Below are positions 11,271-21,003 of a stretch of 64,000 nt of DNA, piece by piece. Made by a program: the position numbers and the translations under genes. The stretch covers positions 5,518,001-5,582,000 of the forward strand of contig NW_020825312.1 of NCBI RefSeq assembly GCF_003286085.1, written 5' to 3'. The stretch is from Drosophila persimilis (taxonomy: Eukaryota > Arthropoda > Insecta > Diptera > Drosophilidae). The notes under the pieces are model-generated. The model saw nothing but the letters and a program-made list of their open reading frames with translations, had not been told where the DNA came from and did not search any database. The number at the start of each line of letters is the position of its first letter. The first letter of the stretch is position 1.

Positions 11271-11296
11271 CACGTACACTGTTGACACGGCACGTA
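11271..11296 (-). promoter_or_regulatory. Two TACGTG (CNS midline element-like) sites upstream of comm ATG
   Basis: CACGTA occurs at 11271-11276 and 11291-11296, reading TACGTG on the comm strand, 20 bases apart and about 80-100 bases upstream of the start codon. TACGTG is the binding site of Single-minded:Tango, which drives midline expression in the fly embryo. comm is expressed in midline cells, so the pair is plausible, but it may lie within the 5' UTR. Confidence 0.4.
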
Positions 11297-11608
11297 AAAA
11301 AATTCTTTGGCTTATATTGATATAGTCATGGATATTTCAGAGTTCTGGTCCTCGAGGTATTCGCGAAAGTGTTTTCTTATTTAAAAAAAAATATTTTTTA
11401 TTACTAAGTGATTTTTTGTTCGATACGAAACAACCGCTCGTGGATATTTTGTGTGATATCAACGGACTTTTCTGAATTCAAAAAAAATGTCGACACTCGG
11501 TTCGGTTTTCGTGTTCTTTCCTTTTCCGCGGCCCGAGAAGGATTGACCAAGAATCCACAGTCCACAGTGTTTTCATGCATTTTCACATTTTTCCCAGTTT
11601 TCCGGTTT

Positions 11609-11867
11609 TGAGTGAGATTTATGTTTTGAGAACGTAGCGAGACGTTTACTCGCACACACAGAGAGAGCGCATTTCTCACTCAACCATCCGTCCGCCAGAT
11701 GCGAAGACTCTATGTTGAATGTTAATGTTAATGTCGGGGGTGTAGCATGAGTGGGATGCATGTTGCAGCGAATCCACTCGGAGAGTGCGACATGTTCGCT
11801 CACCACATCCCACTCAAGAGCGAGAGAGCTCATTTCTGCGTTCGGTTTGAGTTTCCGGTTTCGAGTG
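11609..11867. promoter_or_regulatory. Zeste/GAGA motif cluster at the comm 5' end
   Basis: Seven matches to the Zeste consensus YGAGYG lie within 260 bases: 11609, 11677, 11748, 11775, 11797, 11811 and 11862, on both strands. About 0.5 is expected by chance. Two GAGA-factor-like runs lie at 11661-11668 and 11822-11828. Zeste with GAGA factor is typical of fly promoters and Polycomb/Trithorax response elements. No clear Pho GCCAT core is seen, so a response element is not established. Confidence 0.5.
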
Positions 11868-11925
11868 ATTTTTGATTGAGCTGCCTCTCCTTGAGTCAAA
11901 TTGGCCGATGTGAAGGCATGGTATA

Positions 11926-11933
11926 ATTTTATA
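11926..11933 (-). promoter_or_regulatory. Candidate TATA box for comm
   Basis: The minus strand reads TATAAAAT here, upstream of the Zeste/GAGA cluster and about 735 bases before the comm start codon. If used, transcription would start near 11900 and the 5' UTR would be about 700 bases. No strong initiator is seen at the expected distance, so this is tentative. Confidence 0.25.
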
Positions 11934-11979
11934 GGTTTGGACAACTCAGGGAGCCTGATGGACACAGGCATCTGTGTAC

Positions 11980-13140
11980 CGGGATATCTGTGTTTAGTTA
12001 TATATGTCTATTATTTATCCCTTTTTTTTAATGATTTGTAATTTTAAACTAAACTTTTTTTCTACCGTATTTGAATGAAAAATGCTAAAGAACAATAATA
12101 ATAGTATATGTAATGGCAAATAAGTCAAGTAACATTAAATAGCATTAAAAAAAAGATTTCCGTGTACTATTGTTCTGATATTATATTCTGAATTTATTGA
12201 AAGTTAACTTATCTAACCAATTAACATATAATTTCACTGACTTTACAGTGGAAACCTATTAAAATAAGCAAAAGTTAACTTTTTCGGTATTTACTGGAAC
12301 TTTTAGTAATTTTTTCATCTCCTATAAGAAAGATGGTTATTGATAACAGTTTTTCCACCAAGGTTCTCTAACAAATTGAACTATCTTAAAAAATTCCCGA
12401 AAATTTGCCAGAATTGGCTAACGGTACATTCTGTAACCCGGAATTTGGTTACGTATCGCCAGTTAAGTATGTCAGATGCCGCCGCGGATTTATAACAACA
12501 AAACAGGAAAGGTTTTTTACATTTAATAACTTTGAAACTGATCACAGAAAGTTTCATATGTAAGTTATATAGATTCCCAACTCGAGGAGTCTTGCCATTT
12601 GTATCCCAACCTAAAAGCCACTTCGGTTTTTGGTAACGTTTCGTCAGGTCATATTTTGGCTTTTATCTTATTCTAAAATAAATTCGTATTCTAATTCTTA
12701 TTCAAATATAGTACAAAAATTTGATTCTCAAATTTTGACCTTTTTGTTTTTATTATTTTTTTTTTACATTTTGTTCTAAAAATAATATGTAATGCCAGAA
12801 TGGAAATCCCCATATAGTACGTAGGTGAATATAAATAATGCACTTCTAAAACCACAATTAATTTACTGGATAAATTTCTTGAGCCTTGTCTGTAAATAAA
12901 ACGGCATACAAAAATCTGAATGTTGGCTTTGTCGGTATATTTATGTATATATATATATCCTGTGATCCTTGTTGTGGTTCCGTTCTCCTAGACATACATA
13001 TGTATAAGGAATCCATGCTTTCTAAAGAAGATATCTCCTCTAATTCACGTTTTGGGAGCTGTTTTTGTTTGCTTATATATTTTGATAGTTTGAGTTTTTT
13101 CTATGCTGAAATTCGTCCACCCCGATTTCTGCGACCCTGC
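11980..13140. other. AT-rich gene-free spacer
   Basis: Long A/T-rich sequence with many homopolymer runs and no supportable frame. Two imperfect direct copies of a 22-base segment (TTTGGTTACGTATCGCCAG and TTTGGTAACGTTTCGTCAG) occur at about 12444 and 12628. Confidence 0.5.
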
Positions 13141-13160
13141 TTCTGAATCATCCCTCAGTG

Positions 13161-13231
13161 AGGTCTCTCTCTGCGACTCACTCAAAACAATGACTTGAAC
13201 ACTAAACTCACTCAGTTTTCAATCTCACTCG
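13161..13231. promoter_or_regulatory. Second Zeste/GAGA motif cluster
   Basis: A GAGAGAGA-type run on the minus strand (13163-13172) is followed by three Zeste-type sites, CACTCA at 13179 and 13209 and CACTCG at 13226. It resembles the comm-proximal cluster, 1.3 kb further upstream. Confidence 0.35.
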
Positions 13232-15631
13232 TTTCGTGCACCCAGAAATCCAGAATTTGTGGTCTTTTATGTTTTCAAAATGTTCCTGGTTCTCCCTTCC
13301 CCCCCTTGCTGACCCAGTTATGGACACAAAACTTAAAACTACAGAAACGAACAAAAAAGACTGAATGGAAACTTGCCCCCAAAGCCAAAGAGCAAGAGTA
13401 GGAAAACTTCACCTCGGTCACGTTTGACGCATTCGTTCCCTCAAGTTTATCCATAGTTCTTCTCTGTTTCTTTTGGATGTTTTATAAAGATATTTTCCCT
13501 AAAGAATAGTAATTCTCAGTGGATTTTTAATGAAAAAAACGTAACCTAATAGTTGGGAGGGTAGGATTGCAGGGTACTGAAAACTTAAGCAGAATTAAGG
13601 TAAGAGAAAATATAAATGAATTCCGATTTGTTTGCTCCTCGGCATCGATTAGTCTTCAATATGTATTCTATCATATATTCGCAAACAGTTTCTATAAGTA
13701 ATGAAATGTATTTTAGCCCCTTCTTAAAATCAAATAAGACAGAGATAAGGGGTGATCGAATCGGTCCGTCTTTTACTGGCTATATGAAAGCACGAGTACG
13801 AGACATTCGTTCTACTATGAAGAAATACAAGCAAAATTTCTACTAGATGTTCATCAGCAGCATTATATAGTACGATATTCATATACGCACATAGGAAGTA
13901 TTGCGAACAGGATTCAGGATCATTTGAGTTCCCAAGCAAACGCTAAATTATTAAACTTATTAATGGAGCAAATAATTTTGGTGAATGCGAAGAAGTAAAC
14001 AAACGAGCACAGAATATATACTGATCCTTGATTTAAATCTAAATTAATATATATAATATAAAGCACTCAAAGCCGGTTAAGCTCATCTTCGCTCTTCGCC
14101 TTGAGTACAGCCCGAGAGCTAATGCGCAATCGCGAAATTTCTCTTTAAAAGAGCAAAGTTTCACTCACTTTCTTCGACTCCCACACCTGCTGGAAATGAG
14201 CATTCGCCGGGGGGCAGGGGGCCTTCTAGTCTTCTTGTTCAAAGGTCGAATTATGAAGAGTGGGTGTGTTCCACCCCGAGTGGTAGGGGTTTTGTAAACC
14301 ATTAAGAAAACATACGTAGTTTTCTAGCAACTAGTTTCGGCAGACTTTGTAATTGCTTTAGGAAATTGCAATAGATGCCCGATAATGATAATAAGCACTT
14401 TGGGCCAAAGTCACTAGTTAAATGCATTAAGAACTTTTCCGAGCCTCGGCGTAAACTTCTGCGAGGAAGTGCAGTGCACTTTGGGTAGAGCCCCAGGTGG
14501 AGTCGCTTATCGTTAATTAGTTTTCGACTAATTTTGAGATTAAACGTAAGTTATAACCTGCCCCCAATTGAGTGCTTTTGCGGGAGGCGCAACGATAGTA
14601 ATTGAGATTGGGATTGGGAGAGAGAAAGGCCTGTGGATTCTAGTTCATCATTTCGAGCCCGTACTAATATTTGGCCGCCCACTTCAATGGCCAAGAGCCT
14701 GTACTGTTCAAATACTCGTCGCAAAATTTTCATCCTTAATACGAGGCGGCCACATGTATGCAGATGCTGTGCGACACCCAAATAAAAGTAAATTCATTAA
14801 AAGCTCCATCATAAAAACGTCTGACACCTCACCTCACCTCAATGACGTGAGCGTGAGCTGGCTTGAGAAAAATGTAAAACTTGTGTTCTGTTTTACTAAC
14901 TAACTAAAAGTAAACCATAAGCCAGGCTAGATGGGGGCAGGGATGGGGGGAGCGAAGAAAATAGACTGCATCCAAAGGGAGACTGTAGTTTTCTGTTCTC
15001 CTTCTGCTTCTGCGTCTACTTCTCCCTCGAACAGCGTTCATCTTATCTCGTATCTCCCAGCTTCTATCACACTTCACTTACATGCTCTTTAACATGTCAA
15101 CATGTCAGCCGTGTGTGTGTTGGTGTATCTGTGTGCGGCGCATCTTTGTGTGTCGGTGCATGGAAGGAGTGTGACATAGTGACATAATAAAATGTTACTT
15201 TAGTTAGCAGTTTAGACGGGAAAAACCGCATGAAAGATGCGTCTTTTGACTAGTTGATGCCTCAGACTTGCAACTTGGCTTGAATGAATGCATTTTGGCC
15301 GAGAGTTCGCTTGCACAGAACGAAGATGGAAAGATTTTTTTCAGGGATCAACTGGTGATAGAACTCCCGAAAATTCCCTTGAAACTTGGTTCGATTCCAT
15401 TCTATCCCAGCTGCATGGAAAACATTACCAGCTTCTGGCATAATTGCCAAAGATTAATATAAATCAATCAGCGGGAAGAAAGTATCTTTGTGTTGATGAG
15501 GATGAGGCATGGTAAATGCCAGTGAAATTGCCCAGAAACTTTAGTAAGCTGGAAAAGGCAGGGACAAAGGATACGGATACGGATACGGGTAGCGAAAGGA
15601 ATGCAAACAATGGCAAAGAAAATTCAGTCAT

Positions 15632-15670
15632 AAGCCGTAGCCGTAGCCGTCGCCGACGTCGACGCCGACG
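15632..15670 (+). repeat. GCCGTA/GCCGAC minisatellite
   Basis: Imperfect hexamers of CCGTAG, then CGACGC. A shorter GGATAC repeat precedes it at 15569-15588. Confidence 0.85.
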
Positions 15671-15766
15671 TTGCTGCCTTTGCAAACAAATAACATTGCA
15701 TAAGTCCTGCTGCAGTTGCGGTTCCTCTTGTTTTTGCAGTAGTGCTGACTGGAGTTGTGAGTATTA

Positions 15767-15817
15767 TACGAGTACGAGTACGGGTACGGGTACGGGTACG
15801 AGGACGAGTACGAGTAT
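15767..15817 (+). repeat. ACGAGT/ACGGGT hexamer array
   Basis: Tandem units of TACGAG and TACGGG. This is one of two places where the heptamer TACGAGT, dispersed through the window, occurs in direct tandem (the other is 5316-5328). Confidence 0.9.
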
Positions 15818-16800
15818 GTGCGCTTGATTAGCGCTGACAACATATGCAGGCTTCGCTGCAGACAACGGATGGCCTATGGCTAGACCACGAAAAGGACTGC
15901 CAACAGGACTCTGTTCAGAAAACACAAACACCAAGGCAAACACAACAAACAGTGCACATTTTTTAGGGAGCTGCATATTTTGCCAAGAACAACAAATACA
16001 CAGGACCAATAATTCCTGCATGCTCGTACAACTAAACAAAGGGACGGGACGCTATCACGAAGCAGTCCTAAAAGGATTTGCAGTTGAGATATGCTCACGA
16101 CAATGCTGCTTTCGGTTATGCAAATACACACAGACAGAGAGTAGACGCCACACAAATGACCACTGCTTTTTTCTTTGTTTTTTTTCTCCTTTTTTTTGGC
16201 AGTGCCAAGGACAATGCCTGCATGAATAGCTCAAGCAGAAGTTTGAGAAAAATCCCTCCTTGGAATCCCTGGTTCCGAGTGTTTACATAAGTTTCCATTA
16301 CTTTTTGTCAAAAATTAGCTCCTTCATTGTTCTCTCATTACTTCAAATGATTAGTTTTATTCAGTCAACAGTATCAATAAAACTATAAATACTTAGAGCT
16401 AATTCGAATTTATACAATTCTTGTTTCGACGACAGTTATTTTTTGTATTATTCCCAATGGCTTTTTGCAACTGTTGCAGCCAGAAGGAACCATCTTCAGC
16501 TTTCGATGGGAGGGGGCTGTTTTCAGTTGAAACTACGAGTAATTAATCTATTTCATGAGCATTCCTGGCAATTTCGACCTACATTAATTTACTATTCATT
16601 GGGGCTGTTGAAAGTGGCAGCATCAGCTGTTGCCCCACATTGACGCCCCTTCTCTATGCCCCGTTGCGTGCTACTCTCGCATATTTTGCGAGCCTCAAAA
16701 GTTTTATGCTGCCCCCTGCCTGCTTATTACGGGGAAAAAACGAAGCAAAAACAGCCTCAGAACAAATTTATTCCCCATAATTCAAGTGCGGCAACAAAGA

Positions 16801-16842
16801 CAGAAGTAGAAGCAGAAACAGAAGCAGAAACAGAAACAGAAA
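16801..16842 (+). repeat. CAGAAG/CAGAAA minisatellite
   Basis: Imperfect hexamer array of AGAAGC and AGAAAC. Confidence 0.85.
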
Positions 16843-16887
16843 AATATAAACAAATTCAGAAAGCCAGAGCCGCGACATGGCCGTGCC

Positions 16888-16935
16888 GCTGTCTCCGTCT
16901 CCGTCTCCGTCTCCGACTCCGACTCCGTCTCCGGC
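16888..16935 (+). repeat. CTCCGT hexamer array
   Basis: Seven or eight units of CTCCGT or CTCCGA, forming a pyrimidine-rich array. Confidence 0.9.
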
Positions 16936-17712
16936 TGTGGCCGACGGCATCCGGAAACTGGGTGCACGCTTCCGCTTTTGTGCCTTAAAATTAATGAGCT
17001 GAGCAGCGCTGGCAGCGAAGGCATCGCCACACTTTTCGCAACTAATTCCCAACAACTTGTTACAGCAGCGAAACTTTTGCAGCACATCAGAATCGGAATG
17101 GTCGGAATGGGACGAATGGGAGGGCGATGGGAATGAACACTTGAAAAGGACCTACGACCTTCGTGCCAGTTCCTGCCTCACGCCGCACGTATCCGTATCC
17201 GTGTCTATCTCCTCCTCACACCCTCGCCCTTCCCCGTCCCCCTCATCGTGGTTTTTTCCGTCTGTCCTGGCAACGTTATTTGCGCAAAATTTTCGCTTCA
17301 AAGTTTGCTTATTGTTTACGTGCGTTGCTTCATTAAGACCCAACAAGGTAGGGCGAGGTGAGGTGAGCTGAGGGGCGGTGGCTGTGGCTGTGGCTGTGGC
17401 AGACTGTATCCTCCTCTCCGGTTAGTTGACATACGGATGCGCCCGTATAGTTTCAGTTACTCGCGTACAAGGGTCAGAAGAAATAGAATTGGGTCAGGCA
17501 CAGCAAACTTGCAACTGTGTACTTCTGATTTCAAAGGCGCGTGTTTATTTCTTTTTGATACAGAGATAGCGTGTTGCATACTTGTACAGGAGGAGTGTGC
17601 AGAGAGATTGTGTGACTGATAAAGTCGAAGGCTCCTTCCTGTTCGCATACAAAATATAATAACGGAAATAATTCACTATTACGATTACGATTAGGTTTAA
17701 GTTTTGAACTAA

Positions 17713-17758
17713 AAACTGTCATGGCCATATTATGCACTAATGTGCATAATGACAGTTT
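17713..17758. repeat. Imperfect inverted repeat (two-part stem)
   Basis: AAACTGTCAT pairs with ATGACAGTTT, and TATGCAC with GTGCATA around a TAAT loop, with an 8-base bulge on one side. Total stem is 17 base pairs. Confidence 0.85.
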
Positions 17759-18012
17759 ATGTTGGTGCAAACATCTGGCAAGTAAACTGAAAATCGAAAA
17801 TACTAAATTGTACCCAGAGGCTGTTAAAGTTAATCGTCTGTTGAAAAGGATAAGCGGAAAGATAGAAGAGCCTTGCCTTGATCAACGAATATGTATGCGT
17901 ATTGAGCAAGAACTTTCGCTCCGGAGAATACTATTAAGCGAATTGGTTCTATATAATTAGAAAACTTGGCGACTTTTGAAATAATTCGCTTAATTACTTC
18001 GAGTGCACCAAA

Positions 18013-18043
18013 TGACGACGACGACGATGACGACGACGACGAC
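18013..18043 (+). repeat. GAC trinucleotide repeat
   Basis: About ten GAC/GAT triplets. They create a poly-Ser frame on the minus strand that is not a gene. Confidence 0.9.
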
Positions 18044-18977
18044 CAAGTTTGTCGGCAATGGCAATACCAATGACGACTCTGTACCTTCTGGCCCTCAAAG
18101 TCGGCCAGTGCTTTTCCAGCCTCCTCTCTGCCTGATGCTGGGGACAACTGGCAACTGGCCCCTACAAAAAGGCGGGGCAGGCCAATCAAATTTATGCTAT
18201 CCAAACGCACTGGAATTCCCAAACTGACTGCTCGACTTTGGGGTGGAAAATAATGGAATTTTTGAAGAACAGCATGCAAATTATTATAATTAAACTTGTA
18301 CTTGTGTAGTCGGAAACACAATTAACTAAGATTCGTAAGATTAGGAGTTACACTTGAATACAATTACCCCAAGAGTACGAGTTAATCTCTCGCCTCAAAT
18401 AGCCAGATTTTTCTATATACTCTCAGCAGATCGCAGCAGTTAAATAATGTAAAAAATTAATTAACATTTAATGTTAAAATGAGCTAAAATTAGAATAGCC
18501 TGTTAAAAGTGTAGCAAATGATCAGCGGATTACCAACAGAAAATGTACTCCACTGCGAAAACGAAAACGAATATAGCGGAACCGTGACCCGGTTTCACGT
18601 GGCAGCAATACCCGCTAGCCGACAGGCACCAAAGTTCCGGTACAAACTTGAAAACATAATCCCACTTCCTGTGACCACAATTTCCGGTAATATGAAAAAC
18701 CCACAATAAGTACAACTAAAACATCAACAGGAGCAAAAGCAAAAGCAACAGCAACAGCAAAAGCAAAAATGGCTAGTGCCACGAAAAAACACAAAGGGAT
18801 CAACTTACTCTGTTCGGGGCTTTGTATAAATTTGATGCCAGGACTGGCAGGACCGGCAGGACCGCTCCTGTCCCGGCTGAGCAAGCAAAAATTAAGATGA
18901 GATGGTAATAAGGATAAGACGCTTGTACATTAGGCATGCCACGCAAAAAGCACAAACCCAAAAGGCTAAGAGGAACA

Positions 18978-19026
18978 GGCAAACAGCCAAGCAGCCAAAC
19001 AGCCAAACAGCCAAACAGCCAAACAC
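18978..19026 (+). repeat. AAACAGCC octamer array
   Basis: About five nearly exact copies of the 8-base unit AGCCAAAC. Confidence 0.9.
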
Positions 19027-19080
19027 CCAGCGGCAAGGACACAAAAAGGCGTTAAAAGCCAAGACGAGGAGTCTTTGTCA

Positions 19081-19112
19081 ACGCCGTTTCGGAACGCCGT
19101 TTCGGAACGCCG
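19081..19112 (+). repeat. 13-base tandem duplication
   Basis: ACGCCGTTTCGGA occurs twice in direct succession and is followed by a partial third copy (ACGCCGG). Confidence 0.95.
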
Positions 19113-20607
19113 GAATAGGTTCGGTCACCAGAGGGGGCACAGTTGATAATGATGTTATTAGCATAGAAATGCTTATGATAAGCCCTCAGATCTTCTGAGA
19201 AAACCAGAGAGGTGGCTTTTATACAAATTATTGTTTATTTGGCTCATGCTTTTAATTAAAAATTGTCAGTCCAGCAAACGGAAAATTATTATTTACGGTT
19301 TTATGGTGTCGAAATAGCTGACCCAGAAAAACACACAAAAATATTTTCGGAAACGTCTGTTCAGTGCGACATTTCTGACTCTTAGTAAGCCCAGTACTTG
19401 GTTTGTCCTATTGAAGTGGAAAAAATGCCGCTTTCAAGGAAAGCAGAAGTGTATTGCTGCTTCTTTTGTGCGACAATGGAGGTGCTTTATATTTAGTGGT
19501 GTCCGAACTAAGGATAGCGTTGTTTCGGAGGTTTGAATAGTCGGGGAATAGCCACAAATAGTTGGTCTAGAGTGCCGAAATTGCATAACCTTTTTTTTTA
19601 CATTTGGTAAGGAAGAAAATGTGGAAGGTATCTTGATAACTTCTCCCGTTTCTGAGTTTTTGCAGCATTTACTGAAGGGAATGGTAGGTTCAGGGTCCAG
19701 CGGTGAGATCAATTACGAGATGGTGGTTCGCTCTGACTGACGGTTCTTGTGGAATTGGAATTGTATGCCAACTATTCATCGGCTTTATCTGGCCATTCAG
19801 TAGCAGTACCACCTTAGCTTCTTGTATAAGAGCAGGGAAACTGTCGTCAGAACATCTTTAAACCACTAAAAACTATTGAAAAGGCGTTAAGATGCAAGAG
19901 GCTTCTCCTTTTATATTTAATTTAAATTCTTTTAGAAATGATGCAAAAACGTAAACTATCCGATGACAGGACTAACAAGAACATTACAATACCATTCCTT
20001 GGAAGTAAAGTCATCTTTGGACACAGATTATGCCTTCATAAAGGGTATTAGTATTAACTGTTATCATTTACATTGAGGAAAAGCCATACTTAAGATACTT
20101 ATATAGATACATATGTGTACTCTCGCAGAACTCCAATTAAGGCTATGTAACATGGCCCAAATCCTTGACGCTTTATGCCCATGCTCGCTCTGACGTTCGG
20201 CCGGTGTGTTATCCCTTGGCCGAGGATAACCGCATAACTGGTTTGCATCTTATTACGGCCAAATTGACAGGTGCATGACATGTTGTGGCTGAACGCATCG
20301 CACAGGCAGCCAGACAGTGCAGGACATACACAGAATAAACGTCTGGCCTGCTCCTTTGTTGGAGGTGTTAACATGCCAGAAAAACGAGTAAGCCACAGAA
20401 GCCAACAAATGCCATCTCCTGTTAGCCGACCGCAATACATACTCCGGTCTCCGATCTCCGATCTCCGGTCTTTGGTCTCTGCATCAATAACCGCCGCTTT
20501 GTACCAATTAAATCACGGCAGAGTAAATCTATGTATTTATATTAAACAAGAATTAAAGTACTTAGAAGCCATAAGTTAGGCACTACAATTTTACATGGTT
20601 TTCTTCT

Positions 20608-20613
20608 TTTATT
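20608..20613 (-). terminator. Polyadenylation signal for the 95-residue gene
   Basis: The minus strand reads AATAAA about 45 bases after the stop codon of the upstream frame, a typical distance for a compact fly gene. Confidence 0.45.
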
Positions 20614-20658
20614 GAAGGAAACTTCCATTCTAGTTTTATAAAGAACTGCTCCGATTTT

Positions 20659-20946
20659 TCAAAATTTCGCGAAAAAATCTGTGCGGCATTCCCTTGTAAA
20701 AATGTATCTAAAAACGTGTCGGGCCTGCAGCGATTCCTTGCAGAGCTGCAGCGACTGAAGAGCATTCTGTCGTGCAAATAATTTTAAGCTCAAAACCCAG
20801 CCGTCAGTCTTCTGACAGACTCTCGTTAGCAGCTCGCTGTCCAACGACAATCTCTGTCTGCATCCCTTATTTGATTTCCGGAAACTGCCAAAAAGTTGCC
20901 CTAGCCACGGATTGAACTGCGGCTGTCTGGGAGTGTCTATCTTCAT
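20659..20946 (-). CDS. Candidate small single-exon gene, 95 residues, basic
   Basis: An ATG-initiated frame in which G/C-ending codons such as CAG, CTG and TCG recur. The product starts MKIDTPRQPQFNPWLGQL and is basic (many Arg and Lys). It has four scattered Cys, no signal peptide, no membrane segment and no domain that I recognise. A TATA-like TTATTTAAA lies about 50 bases upstream of the ATG and an AATAAA about 45 bases after the stop. That arrangement is what supports a real gene. The ATG context (TTTAAATG) is fair. It stands alone in the gene-poor region. It could be a lineage-specific small gene; chance cannot be excluded without conservation or RNA evidence. Confidence 0.45.
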   Translation of the reverse strand: MKIDTPRQPQFNPWLGQLFGSFRKSNKGCRQRLSLDSELLTRVCQKTDGWVLSLKLFARQNALQSLQLCKESLQARHVFRYIFTRECRTDFFAKF

Positions 20947-20994
20947 TTAAATTCAGTGGATTTCCTGGCAAAAACAAAAACCCCTTACGTCGTC

Positions 20995-21003
20995 TTTAAA
21001 TAA
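20995..21003 (-). promoter_or_regulatory. TATA-like box for the 95-residue gene
   Basis: The minus strand reads TTATTTAAA, placed so that a start site near 20965-20972 would leave a 5' UTR of about 20-25 bases. No strong initiator is visible. Confidence 0.35.

Larger units (their letters stand above)
13240..20600. other. Gene-poor interval upstream of comm
   Basis: No gene that I can support. Open frames of 60-110 codons mostly lack an ATG or coincide with simple repeats. The interval contains further single Zeste-type sites near 14065, 14165, 14276 and 14567, several minisatellites, an imperfect inverted repeat at 17713-17758, and TACGAGT heptamers at 15767, 15773, 15809, 16544 and 18376. 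A plus-strand ATG frame at 17721-17960 (79 residues) overlaps the inverted repeat and is not supported otherwise. Confidence 0.5.

Noticed and set aside
11269-11271. Upstream in-frame GTG of comm as a possible start
   Set aside because: GTG is not a normal initiator in flies; the ATG at 11191-11193 has a good context and fits the known N-terminus.
15388-15402. GGTTCGATTCC resembling a tRNA B box
   Set aside because: No A box or cloverleaf arms could be formed around it.
17721-17960. 79-codon ATG frame
   Set aside because: Its start lies inside an inverted repeat and there is no TATA, splice or poly(A) support.
17830-18321. 163-codon minus-strand Ser-run frame
   Set aside because: Starts at TTG and the Ser run is the GAC trinucleotide repeat.
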